Positions 35,319-45,463 of a DNA stretch of 64,000 nt are shown piece after piece (the stretch's first letter is position 1; each line of letters opens with the position of its first letter). A program made the position numbers and the translations under genes. This DNA comes from JANSWY01 sp965243755. GTDB lineage: Bacteria > Bacteroidota > Bacteroidia > Cytophagales > Cyclobacteriaceae. A model generated the notes under the pieces. It did no database searches, was not told where the DNA came from, and worked only from the letters and a program-made list of their open reading frames with translations. The DNA is taken from contig CBDEVW010000002.1 in assembly GCA_965243755.1 (NCBI GenBank), positions 496,001-560,000 of the forward strand, given 5' to 3'.

Positions 35319-36263
35319 ATGAACTACAACATTCAACAACTGGAGTACATTGTGGCGCTTGACAACTTTAGGAGCTTTTCGCTTGCTGCCCAGCACTGCC
35401 ACGTAACCCAGCCAACACTAAGCATGCAGGTGAAAAAGCTCGAAGAGGACCTTTCTATCAATATTTTTGACAGGTCAAGAAAACCGCTAATTCCTACGCT
35501 GCTTGGTGAAGAGGTCTTAAGCCAGGCAAGGAAAATTTTAACGGAAGTAAGCATATTGAATGAACTGGTAAGTGAACAAAACAAAGGGCTCAGCGGAACA
35601 CTAAGTATTGGAATTATCCCAACACTGGCCCCTTACCTTGTTCCATTATTCATTGGTTCTTATCTCAAGGAATACCCTGATGTTGAAGTAAAAATTCAGG
35701 AAATTAAAACTGAGGAGATCATTTCAGCATTGAAAAAAGAACAAATTGATTTGGGCATTCTGGCCACTCCGCTGGAAATACAAGGGCTTCATGAAATTCC
35801 TTTATTCTATGAGAAAATGATCAGTTACGTAGATCAGTCACTTGTAAACAGATATTCCAACAAAATTGGTATACAGGAAATCCTGGAACATAAGGTTTGG
35901 TTGTTGTCTCAGGGAAACTGCTTCCGAAATCAGGTGTTTAATTTATGCGCCATAGATCAGATCGCATACAAAGACCTGAAACTGAAGTATGAAAGTGGAT
36001 CTATTGAAGGTTTGATGAGGCTGGTAGATCAGGAGGGTGGAGTGACCCTGGTCCCTGAACTGGCAACACTGGATTTCTCAGAGGAGAAACTCGATCAACT
36101 CAAATTTATTGGAGAAACTCCACCTGTAAGAGAGATCAGTGTTGTGGTGGGAAGAAAAACCTTGAAAAGGAAGTTAATCGAATCTTTGCAGGCCACAATC
36201 GTAGCATCGCTTCCAAACCAGGTACGGGAAAACAAACCTGAACATGTCGTAGGGATCAATTAA
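35319..36263 (+). CDS. oxyR: LysR-type peroxide sensor OxyR
   Basis: The 314-residue protein has an N-terminal winged helix (about 1-60, FRSFSLAAQHCHVTQPTLSM) and a LysR ligand-binding domain. The redox pair is Cys201 and Cys210 in GNCFRNQVFNLC, with the spacing of classical OxyR. Peroxide forms the disulfide and turns on catalase, Dps and related genes. The ATG at 35319 is preferred to the TTG immediately before it. It is divergent from dps. Its stop overlaps the end of the epimerase gene by four bases. Confidence 0.95.
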   Translation: MNYNIQQLEYIVALDNFRSFSLAAQHCHVTQPTLSMQVKKLEEDLSINIFDRSRKPLIPTLLGEEVLSQARKILTEVSILNELVSEQNKGLSGTLSIGIIPTLAPYLVPLFIGSYLKEYPDVEVKIQEIKTEEIISALKKEQIDLGILATPLEIQGLHEIPLFYEKMISYVDQSLVNRYSNKIGIQEILEHKVWLLSQGNCFRNQVFNLCAIDQIAYKDLKLKYESGSIEGLMRLVDQEGGVTLVPELATLDFSEEKLDQLKFIGETPPVREISVVVGRKTLKRKLIESLQATIVASLPNQVRENKPEHVVGIN

Positions 36264-37132
36264 TCTTCGAGAATTTCTACGCTGTATTCACATTGAAAGA
36301 CATCCCCCGGAGCTAGTGACTGGATTCCTTCTTTCGACATGTACTCGTAATCATGTTGTGTTGAGTCTGCCAGACCAAACCAGGGTTCGATGCATACAAA
36401 GGGAGAATGAGTGCTTTTTGACCAGATTCCAAGGTAAGGGAAGCCTTTGAAGTTGAATTTCAATACTTCCTGCTCTCCATCTGTTAGGATGACATGATCT
36501 GATTTCAGATGTTTAAAAACTACAGCATCTTCATCAAACAGGCTGTCTGTGATCTGCATAGCCTGCTGATTATTCAAAACCATTCTGGTGGCACCCGAAA
36601 ACAAACCATTTTCCAGAAGGTATTTCCCTGATGTTTCAAATTGCTCAAATACCAACGTATAGTCACTCCTGCGTTTTCCAGGTTTGTGAGGACAGTTGAA
36701 GGCGGGGTGTGCACCTATAGAAAAATACATGGTGCTGTCTCCCTCATTTTTTACTTTGTAGGTAGTAAAAAGTGTTCTGCTACTCAGTCTGTAGCTGATC
36801 TCAAGAACAAATTTGAAGGGGTAAACACTTAATGAGCCTTCTGTCCATTTCAACTGAAAAGTGCACTCATCCGATTCGGCGTGGATCAATTCAAACCTTC
36901 TGTCACGAGCAAAGCCATGTTGAGGCAAAACATAAGAATGATCATTTACACGGTAGGTATCATTTTTCAGCTTGCCAACGATTGGAAATAAAACTGGTGC
37001 ATGCCTGGCCCAATGTGCCGGGTCCGCCTGCCAGATGTATTCAATTCCACTAAATTTATTTTTGAAGCTTGCCAGTTCGGCTCCTTTCTCATGAAAAGTG
37101 GCTTCATGATAATCATTAGAAATACTAATCAT
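36260..37132 (-). CDS. Aldose 1-epimerase family protein
   Basis: The 290-residue protein resembles the LacX-like branch of galactose mutarotases: GAELASFKN, YIWQADPAHWARHAPVLFPIVGKL, LPQHGFARDRRFE, FSIGAHPAFNCP and CIEPWFGLADS. The conserved His and Glu residues fit alpha/beta anomer interconversion of hexoses or hexose phosphates. A good -7 element TAAATTTG lies about 20 bases upstream of the ATG (37153-37160, minus strand). Confidence 0.92.
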   Translation of the reverse strand: MISISNDYHEATFHEKGAELASFKNKFSGIEYIWQADPAHWARHAPVLFPIVGKLKNDTYRVNDHSYVLPQHGFARDRRFELIHAESDECTFQLKWTEGSLSVYPFKFVLEISYRLSSRTLFTTYKVKNEGDSTMYFSIGAHPAFNCPHKPGKRRSDYTLVFEQFETSGKYLLENGLFSGATRMVLNNQQAMQITDSLFDEDAVVFKHLKSDHVILTDGEQEVLKFNFKGFPYLGIWSKSTHSPFVCIEPWFGLADSTQHDYEYMSKEGIQSLAPGDVFQCEYSVEILED

Positions 37133-37192
37133 ATTTTACTGGTGTCTGAAACCAAATTTAGTAGTTTAGGGGCGAATCAGACCATAGACTGA

Positions 37193-38917
37193 GTGAATTA
37201 TCTGGATTGGATCATATTATTGACCTTTTTTGGCTATGTGATCTGGGATGGAACCAGACATGCAAGAAAAACAAGGGATGCCGAGGAGCTGCTGCTTGCC
37301 AACCGGAGTATGCCCTGGTGGGCCATGGGGATTTCTATAATGGCCACCCAGGCCTCTGCGATATCATTCATAGGCACTACCGGACAGGCATTCACCAATG
37401 ACATGCAGTTTGTACAGATGTATCTAGGGTTACCCATTGCAATTGTAATCCTGTGCATCACAATTGTCCCATTTTATCATAAATTGAAAGCTTTTACTGC
37501 TTATGAAGCACTGGAACAGAAATTTGGGATAAGGGTACGCCTAATCACCAGCTTTTTATTTTTGTTATCCAGAGGGCTTGCGATGGGAGCTATTGTTGCT
37601 GCGCCAAGCTATGTGCTGTCTCTGATACTGGACCTTCCACTCTGGCTAACGGTAATTATCATTGGTATTAGTGCAACAGTCTACACTACGTTTGGCGGCA
37701 TTACAGGAGTAATTCGCACGGATGTAAAGCAAATGATAGTCATGATGCTCGGGTTAGTATTCATCTTTTTCTGGATAGTACTGAAGTTGCCGGAAGGTGT
37801 TGGAGCCATGGATAGCCTTAAAGTTTCGGGTGCGTTGGGGAAATTACAAACCCTTAATTTCTCCTTCGACACGGGATCGAAATACAATATCTGGGCAGGA
37901 ACAATAGCAAGCATGTTCTTAATGTTATCCTATTTTGGTACAGATCAATCGCAAGTGCAAAGACTTCTGACTGCAAAGTCTCTACGGGATTCCAGAATGG
38001 GCTTATTACTGACAGCTGTTTTCAAGATTCCAATGGTATTTTTTATGTTACTCATTGGTGCACTACTGTATTCCTACTATGTTTTCAACCCAGCCCCTCA
38101 AAACTTCGCACCCGAAAACGGAAACTTCCACAAACAAAGTCAGCACTCAGAACACCTGGGCCTTCATGAAAAAAGGAAACAACTTGCGTATCAATTTTTG
38201 GATGGTACTGTGGCCAAGGCTTCACTGAAAGATGCGGACAGGCAATTTACGACCAAACAGCAGCAAAGTCTGGTTCAGGATGGTGAACAAAGAAACGACA
38301 CTAATTATGTAGTACCATACTTTATTTTAACAGAGTTGCCTCATGGAATCATTGGTCTGATCATAGCAGCCATTTTTGCTGCCGCCCTCTCCAGTATTGA
38401 TAGTGGACTCAATTCACTGGCTGCAAGTTCTGTGATGGACTGGTATAAAAAATTTTCTAACCCGCAGGAGAGATCAGCTGGGTTTTACCTTCGGGCTTCT
38501 AGAATTGCAACACTTTTTTGGGGGCTTTTTGCGACACTTGTTGCCCTGGCATTTGGCGAAACAAACTCAATTATTGAACTGGTGAATGAAATTGGGAGCT
38601 ACTTTTATGGAAGCATCCTGGGAGTCTTTATGTTACTTTTTATCAAAAGGATTGCTCATGCCATGGTGATCCCTGCTCTGATCATGGGGATTTCTACTGT
38701 GTTTTTATTTGATAGTTTGTACATTAGCTCTACTAATCACCTCATTTTACAATCTCCTTATTTATTTCAGGCCATGGGAATAGGTTCCAATGTTGAAATG
38801 TACGAGAAGGCATTAAGCTTTCTTTGGCTCAATCCGATAGGTGCAGTTTCTGTGGTATTTTGGGCGGTAATATTTTCTTATGGGAAGAAGATATTCCAAC
38901 CGGCAAAAACGATATAA
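37193..38917 (+). CDS. Sodium:solute symporter (SSS family)
   Basis: The 574-residue protein begins at a GTG at 37193 (MNYLDWIILLTFFGYVIWDG); no better ATG is nearby. It has about 13 hydrophobic helices with SSS features: RSMPWWAMGISIMATQASAISFIGTTG near the N-terminus and AAIFAAALSSIDSGLNSLAA. It imports a solute with sodium. An extra ~80-residue hydrophilic insert (about residues 300-380, Gln/His/Lys-rich) separates two helices and looks cytoplasmic or periplasmic. The substrate is unknown. Confidence 0.92.
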   Translation: MNYLDWIILLTFFGYVIWDGTRHARKTRDAEELLLANRSMPWWAMGISIMATQASAISFIGTTGQAFTNDMQFVQMYLGLPIAIVILCITIVPFYHKLKAFTAYEALEQKFGIRVRLITSFLFLLSRGLAMGAIVAAPSYVLSLILDLPLWLTVIIIGISATVYTTFGGITGVIRTDVKQMIVMMLGLVFIFFWIVLKLPEGVGAMDSLKVSGALGKLQTLNFSFDTGSKYNIWAGTIASMFLMLSYFGTDQSQVQRLLTAKSLRDSRMGLLLTAVFKIPMVFFMLLIGALLYSYYVFNPAPQNFAPENGNFHKQSQHSEHLGLHEKRKQLAYQFLDGTVAKASLKDADRQFTTKQQQSLVQDGEQRNDTNYVVPYFILTELPHGIIGLIIAAIFAAALSSIDSGLNSLAASSVMDWYKKFSNPQERSAGFYLRASRIATLFWGLFATLVALAFGETNSIIELVNEIGSYFYGSILGVFMLLFIKRIAHAMVIPALIMGISTVFLFDSLYISSTNHLILQSPYLFQAMGIGSNVEMYEKALSFLWLNPIGAVSVVFWAVIFSYGKKIFQPAKTI

Positions 38918-38943
38918 TTTTAGGTAATTAAATATTATTCTCA

Positions 38944-39723
38944 ATGCATCCTGAATTTTTACATTTCGGCGATACCACGATTTACTCATATGGAGTAATG
39001 ATTGCCATTGGTGCTGCACTTGGATACTTTTATGTTTCAAGAAATGCCAAAAAGGAGTTAGGAATTTCTACAGATAAAATCCAAACACTTGCGATTTATA
39101 TTATCGCTGCTGCTTTCATTGGAGGTAAGTTTTTGTTTTATCTGGAAAACCCTGGGTATTATTTTAATCCACCCTCCAACATGCTCAAAGGATTTAGAAC
39201 AGGCTTTGTTTTCTATGGCTCATTGCTTTTCGTAATTCCAACCGCAATCTGGTATTTCAGGAAAAACAAACTTCCTGTATTGCCAATGCTGGATATCATT
39301 GCGGTGGCGGGAACGATCATTCATGCTTTTGGCAGACTTGGATGTTTCTTAGCTGGCTGCTGCTATGGAATTCCTACGGAGGGACCATTGGGAGTAACAT
39401 ATACTCACGAAGCATCAAAAGCACCCCTCAATGTTGCGCTCCACCCAACACAACTCTACAGCATTACTTTGATCTTGACCATCATGGTGATACTGTTGAT
39501 GTTTAAGCGCCACAAAAGATTTGAAGGGCAGTTATTCTTTATTTACATCATGCTTTATGCCCTTGGCCGTGGTGTAATTGAGATATTTAGAGGAGATGAA
39601 GCCAGAGGTTACATTATAGATAATGTGTTGTCTCACTCCCAGTTTATTTCACTCGTGTTGATCAGTGTGGTGCTTTACTTTTATGTTCGCCTGCAAAAAA
39701 AGGCCAGTCGGAAGAAAAATTAG
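38944..39723 (+). CDS. lgt: Prolipoprotein diacylglyceryl transferase
   Basis: The 259-residue membrane protein shows the Lgt signature region HAFGRLGCFLAGCCYG, the HPTQLYS segment and the C-terminal GRGVIEIFRGDE. It attaches diacylglycerol to the lipobox Cys of lipoproteins, many of which are encoded in this window. It lies 26 bases after the symporter gene and overlaps the end of the lipid kinase gene by four bases, convergently. Confidence 0.97.
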   Translation: MHPEFLHFGDTTIYSYGVMIAIGAALGYFYVSRNAKKELGISTDKIQTLAIYIIAAAFIGGKFLFYLENPGYYFNPPSNMLKGFRTGFVFYGSLLFVIPTAIWYFRKNKLPVLPMLDIIAVAGTIIHAFGRLGCFLAGCCYGIPTEGPLGVTYTHEASKAPLNVALHPTQLYSITLILTIMVILLMFKRHKRFEGQLFFIYIMLYALGRGVIEIFRGDEARGYIIDNVLSHSQFISLVLISVVLYFYVRLQKKASRKKN

Positions 39724-40598
39724 TTTGTGCGGAATTGAAATTTGCCTGGAAGTACCGAAATGTTAAATGGTGGTTTGCCCATATACTCACCATCAATGTG
39801 AGCATTTAATAGGGGTGACTCATCAATTTTCACTTCCCTGGTTTCAAAAAAAGTGACTGCCTCAAGTGCGCCGTGGGTGCCATTCTGTAACCTGAGGACA
39901 TTGAGGTATCGTTTGGCTGGAGAAAGTCTTTCTATTTGACAAACATTCAAAAACCCGTCATCTATTCTTGCTGTAGGAGTAAGTTTAAACCCTCCTCCAA
40001 ATGTTGTCCCATTGGCGATGGTGAGCAGGATCAGCTTTTTGTAAAAAGGCTCGCCATCTATCTGGTAATTGAATTCCCTTTCCTTATAAGTAGATAAAAT
40101 TCTCATGACGTGATAATAATAGGCTGCCTGTCCACTCAGCATGGTGCTGTTATTCATCATCTCAACTACGATTTCACCATCAAATCCAACGCCTACACCA
40201 TTCATGAAAATCCTGTCATTGCACAAACCTGCATCGACATTTTTTGGTGTAGCGTGTACAGCAGTTTCAAATTGCTCTCTTTTCTTCTTGCCAATATGGA
40301 GCATTTTACTAAAGTCATTGCCGGTTCCTGTGGGGATGATTGATATAGGGATTTGATGATTACCTATGCCATTCACTGCTTCATTGATGGTGCCATCTCC
40401 ACCCAAAATGACCAAATCTGTATGTTCTTTCTTTACAAAATGCTCAACTGTTTTCTGAGCATTTCGCTGCTTGGAGGTATAATAAAAGTCATAAGGAATA
40501 TCCTGACTATCAAGATATTCCTTAAAACCTATTACTGTTTCAATAGATTTCTTACGCCCCGAATAGGGGTTGGCTACAATGAGTACATTTCTTGACAT
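39720..40598 (-). CDS. Diacylglycerol/lipid kinase family protein
   Basis: The 292-residue protein has the DAGK catalytic domain: VANPYSGRKK, VILGGDGTINEAVNGI, IIPTGTGNDFSKML and a C-terminal HIDGEYMGKPPFNISVLPG. It resembles YegS/DgkB and phosphorylates a lipid such as diacylglycerol. It follows the dipeptidyl peptidase gene by 22 bases on the same strand. The diacylglycerol link to neighbouring lgt is suggestive but not proof. Confidence 0.94.
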   Translation of the reverse strand: MSRNVLIVANPYSGRKKSIETVIGFKEYLDSQDIPYDFYYTSKQRNAQKTVEHFVKKEHTDLVILGGDGTINEAVNGIGNHQIPISIIPTGTGNDFSKMLHIGKKKREQFETAVHATPKNVDAGLCNDRIFMNGVGVGFDGEIVVEMMNNSTMLSGQAAYYYHVMRILSTYKEREFNYQIDGEPFYKKLILLTIANGTTFGGGFKLTPTARIDDGFLNVCQIERLSPAKRYLNVLRLQNGTHGALEAVTFFETREVKIDESPLLNAHIDGEYMGKPPFNISVLPGKFQFRTN

Positions 40599-40620
40599 AA
40601 CAGAGGTGTGTTACCTCAAA

Positions 40621-42786
40621 TTATAGATTTTCAAGGACAAAATCAGTCATCATGGTATATAAATGAATTCTGGTTTGTAACCCGCCTATCCCATGAGCTT
40701 TGTCCGGGTAGTAAAAGGATTGAAACTGCTTGCCATTTTTAATTAACTCATTCTGCAATGCCACTGCATTTTGAAAATGAACATTGTCATCTCCGGTACC
40801 ATGGATCAACAAATATTTTCCTTTCAGTTTTTCAACATGGGATATGGGTGAATTATCATCATACCCTTCCGGATTATCCTGAGGTCTCTGAAGGTATCTT
40901 TCCGTGTAAATGGTGTCATAATACCTCCAGGTAGTTACGGGTGCTACCGCTATGCCAGCTTTGAAAAAGTCCGCTCCCTTCATCATTACCAGAGATGACA
41001 TGTATCCCCCATAACTCCAGCCCCATATGCCAATTCTGTCATCAGCTACAAAAGGCAGGGTTTGGAAAAATTTGGCGGCTTCTATATGGTCCTCAGTTTC
41101 AAGTTTGCCCAATTGCTTGTAGGTCATGTTTTTGAAAGCAGTACCTCTTCCTCCCGTTCCGCGGTTGTCTACAACAGCAACGATGTAACCTTTCTGTGTA
41201 AGCATCTGGTGATAGTAGTAATGACTTCCAGACCATTTGTTGGTAACATTCTGAGAACCAGGGCCACTGTATTGATATAATAATACCGGATATGTCTTGG
41301 TAGAATCAAAGTCATTAGGGAATAGGAAGAAACCATTTAATGAATTCTGATCGACGGTTTCGAAAGTGAAAAACTGTTTTTCTGCCAGTTTATATTCTTC
41401 CACTCTCTTTTTCAGTTCTGCATTGTCTTTTAGAACCTTAATTAGTTTGTTCCCCTTGTTTTGATAAAGACTGACTTTCAATGGGGAGGTAGCGCTGCTA
41501 TGAGAGAGGACATAATATTTAGCATCATTACTCATGTCTGCAGTATTCCAACCACTTTCGGTACTCATTTTGTACTTGCCTTTCCCATCAACCCTAATGC
41601 TGTAAATGTGCCTTTCCAGTGGAGAATCTTCCGTGGATGTATAGTACAATACCGGAGTTTTGGGTTTTTGATCCAGCGCCAACATCGACTCAGCATCCCA
41701 TTTACCTTTAGTAATTTGGGTGACTAACTGACCATCCATTCGATGTAGATAAAAATGCTTGTACCCGTCTCTTTCAGAAGAATAAATAAATTGGGTGCCA
41801 TTATTAAGGTAGATCAGTTCATCGGTGTAGGTGATATCGATGTAAGTTTTGGACCTGTCTGTATAGATCAAATCGGTAGACCCGGATTTTGCATTTGCAT
41901 GTAAAATTTCCAGCTTGTTCTGTAGCCTGTTGAGCCGGATAATTGATAGAATGTTAGGGTTTTTTGTCCACTGCATTCTTGGGATATAATGATCTGTTTC
42001 GCTTCCCAGATTCACACTGACTTGTTTATTCTCTTTGATGTCATGCACAAATACCTGCACAATAGAATTTTTTTCACCGGCCTTTGGGTACTTAAACCTG
42101 TAGTCCTGAGGATACAGTGCGCCATCATTCCAAACCTGCATGTTGTATTCTGGCACATCGGTTTCGTTGAATTTTATGTAAGCTAGTTTTTTGCTGTCAG
42201 GAGACCAGAAGAAGGCTTTTGTAATGGAGAATTCTTCTTCATAAACCCAGTCGCTACTGCCATTGATGATTTTGTTAAACTCGCCATCTTTGGTAATTTG
42301 GGTCTCTCCCATGTTGTCCAACCTCACTGTAAACAGGTTGTTATCTCTTACAAATGCAACCATTTTGCCATCAGGAGAAAAAGTAGCGTAGGATTGCGGA
42401 CCATTTTCTGAAAGCTTTGTGAATGTCTTGTTTTTTAAATCATAAACATAGTATTCAGCAGTGAATGACCTTCTGTAAATAAAAGTTTGTTTTGTCAATA
42501 AAAGGATTTTGCTTTCATCAGTACTGAATGAGTAATCATCTATTTCAATTCCTAGTGAATCCCCGTTTACTAAAACAGCAACCGTACTGGCATCTGTCAC
42601 GCGGTTTTTAATGACATTATTTTCTGAGAGTTCGGAATAAAACTGACCGTCTTTCATCCAGTTGAGACTTTTTACCCGCTCTTCAGTAAAAGTGCCATCA
42701 TAAAAATTCTCAACTTTTATCTCTTTTTGAGCCATCAGCACTGAGCTCATCAGCAATGGCAGAAGGAAAAAAATTCTGTTCATCAT
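40621..42786 (-). CDS. Dipeptidyl peptidase IV family serine peptidase (S9)
   Basis: The protein is about 721 residues from the ATG at 42786, beginning with a signal peptide ending SVLMAQ. An N-terminal beta-propeller follows (about 30-470, with the WVYEEEFSITKAFFWSPDS double-Glu motif that binds the substrate amino group). The C-terminal alpha/beta hydrolase has Ser in IGIWGWSYGGYMS, Asp in IHGTGDDNVHF and His in DKAHGIGG. It removes Xaa-Pro dipeptides in the periplasm. A -7 element TATATTTG sits at 42814-42821 on the minus strand. Confidence 0.96.
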   Translation of the reverse strand: MMNRIFFLLPLLMSSVLMAQKEIKVENFYDGTFTEERVKSLNWMKDGQFYSELSENNVIKNRVTDASTVAVLVNGDSLGIEIDDYSFSTDESKILLLTKQTFIYRRSFTAEYYVYDLKNKTFTKLSENGPQSYATFSPDGKMVAFVRDNNLFTVRLDNMGETQITKDGEFNKIINGSSDWVYEEEFSITKAFFWSPDSKKLAYIKFNETDVPEYNMQVWNDGALYPQDYRFKYPKAGEKNSIVQVFVHDIKENKQVSVNLGSETDHYIPRMQWTKNPNILSIIRLNRLQNKLEILHANAKSGSTDLIYTDRSKTYIDITYTDELIYLNNGTQFIYSSERDGYKHFYLHRMDGQLVTQITKGKWDAESMLALDQKPKTPVLYYTSTEDSPLERHIYSIRVDGKGKYKMSTESGWNTADMSNDAKYYVLSHSSATSPLKVSLYQNKGNKLIKVLKDNAELKKRVEEYKLAEKQFFTFETVDQNSLNGFFLFPNDFDSTKTYPVLLYQYSGPGSQNVTNKWSGSHYYYHQMLTQKGYIVAVVDNRGTGGRGTAFKNMTYKQLGKLETEDHIEAAKFFQTLPFVADDRIGIWGWSYGGYMSSLVMMKGADFFKAGIAVAPVTTWRYYDTIYTERYLQRPQDNPEGYDDNSPISHVEKLKGKYLLIHGTGDDNVHFQNAVALQNELIKNGKQFQSFYYPDKAHGIGGLQTRIHLYTMMTDFVLENL

Positions 42787-42861
42787 AGTTTTTAGGAATA
42801 TTGTTAGGACCGACAAATATATTGGTTTTTCAATATCAGAAAATTGTTAATACATGAATGG

Positions 42862-43653
42862 TTAGTGTATAGGAATATCTCGGGCTTTTGGTTGATGATC
42901 CAGGTGAAAATCCAGGTGATGGATTAGACTGAATCGTATAATGTTCCTGTTTTCATAACGATGAGGCGCACCATCGTGCCGGAAAGTATACATATAACCT
43001 CCCTGCATCTGAATTGACCTATTGAGGTTATAGCCTAACCCAACAAAAATACGATTGTCCTCAAAATGGTTGTACACTATTGATTTACCTGCCTGAATAA
43101 AAATTTCCTCGTAAATGGAAAGAAATAATGTACCTGGTCCAAAATCACGATGATTCAAAGGTAAATAGGTCGTGAGCTTGTACCTAAACCGATGTGTTAG
43201 CTGAAAGGGTGAGTCCATTTCGTACCTACGCCGGAAACGCTGCTCTATACGAAATTGGTGCATTACCTTAATGTGGTCAAACGGTGTAGCCAGCACTGCC
43301 TGTTGCCAAATTCTGTATTGAGGTACAACTTTATCAACATTTGGTGACTCGGGATTTGGTGCCCAATAATATGGGTTGACAAACCCTAATGTAACGTCAA
43401 GATACTTAGCCAATCTATATGTAGCTCCAAGTCGAAGGTAAACCTGGCCCATTTTTTTTAACCCATCTGTTCTTCTCAGGTGATATTCGCCGTAATATGC
43501 CCACTTATCATTGAAATGGTACTTGGTGTATATTCCAAACCAAACGCCTGAAGTAGACCTGAACTCTTTTCTTGCTGGAATATTTTGTCCGGAGGATTTT
43601 AAGGTACACCCCAGTATTAAGGCACATACAATTAAATAATGTACTATTTTCAT
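42862..43653 (-). CDS. DUF2490 outer membrane beta-barrel-like protein
   Basis: From the ATG at 43653, the 263-residue protein has a signal sequence (MKIVHYLIVCALILGC). A beta-rich body follows with alternating aromatic strands, for example WFGIYTKYHFNDKWAYYGEYHLRR, FRIEQRFRRRYEMD and GGYMYTFRHDG. This is the DUF2490 plan, probably an outer membrane barrel of unknown role. Upstream in-frame codons would put 34 extra residues before the signal, so I reject them. The gene is divergent from purK. Confidence 0.85.
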   Translation of the reverse strand: MKIVHYLIVCALILGCTLKSSGQNIPARKEFRSTSGVWFGIYTKYHFNDKWAYYGEYHLRRTDGLKKMGQVYLRLGATYRLAKYLDVTLGFVNPYYWAPNPESPNVDKVVPQYRIWQQAVLATPFDHIKVMHQFRIEQRFRRRYEMDSPFQLTHRFRYKLTTYLPLNHRDFGPGTLFLSIYEEIFIQAGKSIVYNHFEDNRIFVGLGYNLNRSIQMQGGYMYTFRHDGAPHRYENRNIIRFSLIHHLDFHLDHQPKARDIPIH

Positions 43654-43793
43654 GTGGTTATAGTTGGTGTTAATCAGAGAGGGGTTTGATGCAATAAATG
43701 TACACATTTTATTAACCTTTTCAGAAAATGTATAATTGAATTTGCTTAGGTTCATTCATTCAATCTGAACCGGTATCTTTCAATTGCTCGGTT

Positions 43794-43801
43794 TATATTT
43801 G
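43794..43801 (+). promoter_or_regulatory. -7 element immediately before purK
   Basis: TATATTTG is a perfect TAnnTTTG. It ends four bases (CAGC) before the purK ATG at 43806, so transcription would start at or next to the start codon. No convincing -33 TTTG is present at the right distance. Confidence 0.55.
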
Positions 43802-43805
43802 CAGC

Positions 43806-44945
43806 ATGACAAAACCGATCTCACAATCAAGACTTGGTGTCCTTGGTGGCGGACAATTAGGGCGTATGTTGATCCAATCGGCCATTGACTTTAATCTGGA
43901 AGTTAAAGTGCTTGATCCTGACCCAAATGCCCCCTGTAAGGACATAGCATCAACTTTTGAAACCGGAAGTTTGCTGGACTATGATACGGTCTTTGCCTTT
44001 GCCCAAGATTGTGATGTGGTTACTATTGAAATAGAAACAGTCAACACCGAAGCACTGAAAGCACTTCAAAAGCAGGGGAAGGCGGTATATCCGGAACCAG
44101 ACGTGATTGAGTTGATTCAGGACAAGCGGAAGCAGAAGACATTTTATAAAGCCAACAGAATTCCTACTGCCGATTTCATTTTGGTTGAAAACAAAGAAGA
44201 GCTTAAAGAACATGTTGATTTTTTGCCGGCAGTTAACAAATTGGGCCGGGGCGGTTATGATGGCAAAGGAGTTCAGGTAATCCGCTCGGAAAATGATCTT
44301 CCTAAAGGATTTGATGCGCCAGGTTTATTGGAGAAACTAATCAACTTCAAAAAAGAGATTTCAGTTATTGTCGCCAGAAATGTCAAAGGAGCAGTTACGG
44401 CATTTCCAGTGGTAGAGCTGGTTTTTCACCCAGAGGCTAATTTGGTGGAATACCTCTTTTCTCCAGCTGACATCAGTGAGGAGGAGGAACAAAAGGCACA
44501 AAAGATTGCTGGTGAAGTGATCTCCAAACTGAACATGACCGGACTATTGGCAGTTGAAATGTTTTTGACAGAGGACGGAGAAGTTTTGGTGAATGAAGTT
44601 GCTCCGAGACCACATAATAGCGGACATCAATCGATAGAGGCAAACTACACTTCACAATTTGAGCAGCACCTGAGAGCGATTTATGGGCTGCCATTAGGAG
44701 ATACTGCGGCAAAAATTCCATCTGCCATGGTAAACTTACTCGGGGAGGATAACTTCAATGGTGAGGCATTGTACGAAGGTTTGGATGAAGTATTGGGGAT
44801 CTCTGGAGTTTCTGTGCATTTGTACGGTAAAAAAATAACCAAGCCTTTCCGCAAAATGGGCCATGTTACCATAGTGGATCAGGACATTGATCAATTGAAG
44901 GAAAAAGCAGAAAGAGTAAAGCATACATTAAAAGTAAAAGCATGA
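43806..44945 (+). CDS. purK: 5-(carboxyamino)imidazole ribonucleotide synthase
   Basis: The 379-residue ATP-grasp enzyme starts LGVLGGGQLGRMLIQSAID and has VNKLGRGGYDGKGVQVI, the metal-binding NEVAPRPHNSGHQSIEA and a C-terminal PurK domain. It converts AIR, bicarbonate and ATP to N5-CAIR in purine synthesis. It overlaps purE by four bases (ATGA), an operon in pathway order. Confidence 0.98.
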   Translation: MTKPISQSRLGVLGGGQLGRMLIQSAIDFNLEVKVLDPDPNAPCKDIASTFETGSLLDYDTVFAFAQDCDVVTIEIETVNTEALKALQKQGKAVYPEPDVIELIQDKRKQKTFYKANRIPTADFILVENKEELKEHVDFLPAVNKLGRGGYDGKGVQVIRSENDLPKGFDAPGLLEKLINFKKEISVIVARNVKGAVTAFPVVELVFHPEANLVEYLFSPADISEEEEQKAQKIAGEVISKLNMTGLLAVEMFLTEDGEVLVNEVAPRPHNSGHQSIEANYTSQFEQHLRAIYGLPLGDTAAKIPSAMVNLLGEDNFNGEALYEGLDEVLGISGVSVHLYGKKITKPFRKMGHVTIVDQDIDQLKEKAERVKHTLKVKA

Positions 44946-45463
44946 GCAATCCTGTTGTAGGAATCATTATGGGCAGTCAGTCAGATTTAAATGTTATGTC
45001 TGAAGCAGCCAAAATTATGGAAGAACTTGAAGTTCCTTTTGAATTGACCATTGTGTCAGCGCACAGAACTCCTCATAGAATGGTGGAATACGCTGAAAGC
45101 GCAAAAGAGAAAGGCCTGAAAGTGATTATAGCAGGAGCTGGTGGAGCTGCTCATCTACCTGGAATGGTTGCTTCCCTAACCACATTGCCCGTGATAGGCG
45201 TCCCGGTTAAATCCAGCAATTCCATAGACGGCTGGGACAGTGTGCTGTCCATTTTACAAATGCCGGGTGGTGTGCCTGTAGCAACAGTTGCCCTGGATGG
45301 TGCTAAAAATGCCGGAATACTGGCAGCTCAGATTATTGGCACCAACGATGAAAAAGTGGCTGTTAATCTGGCCAAATATAAAACTCAACTTAGAGAGAAA
45401 GTAGAGGAATCCATCGCCAAGGTAGAGGCTCAGGGATACAAAGGTTCTAAAATAGGCTTCTGA
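44942..45463 (+). CDS. purE: 5-(carboxyamino)imidazole ribonucleotide mutase
   Basis: The 173-residue protein is a class I PurE: GIIMGSQSDLNVMSEA, SAHRTPHRMVEYA, GAGGAAHLPGM and LPVIGVPVKSSNSIDGWDSVLSILQMPGGVPVAT. It isomerises N5-CAIR to CAIR. It is translationally coupled to purK and ends immediately beside the convergent terC-like gene. Confidence 0.98.
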   Translation: MSNPVVGIIMGSQSDLNVMSEAAKIMEELEVPFELTIVSAHRTPHRMVEYAESAKEKGLKVIIAGAGGAAHLPGMVASLTTLPVIGVPVKSSNSIDGWDSVLSILQMPGGVPVATVALDGAKNAGILAAQIIGTNDEKVAVNLAKYKTQLREKVEESIAKVEAQGYKGSKIGF

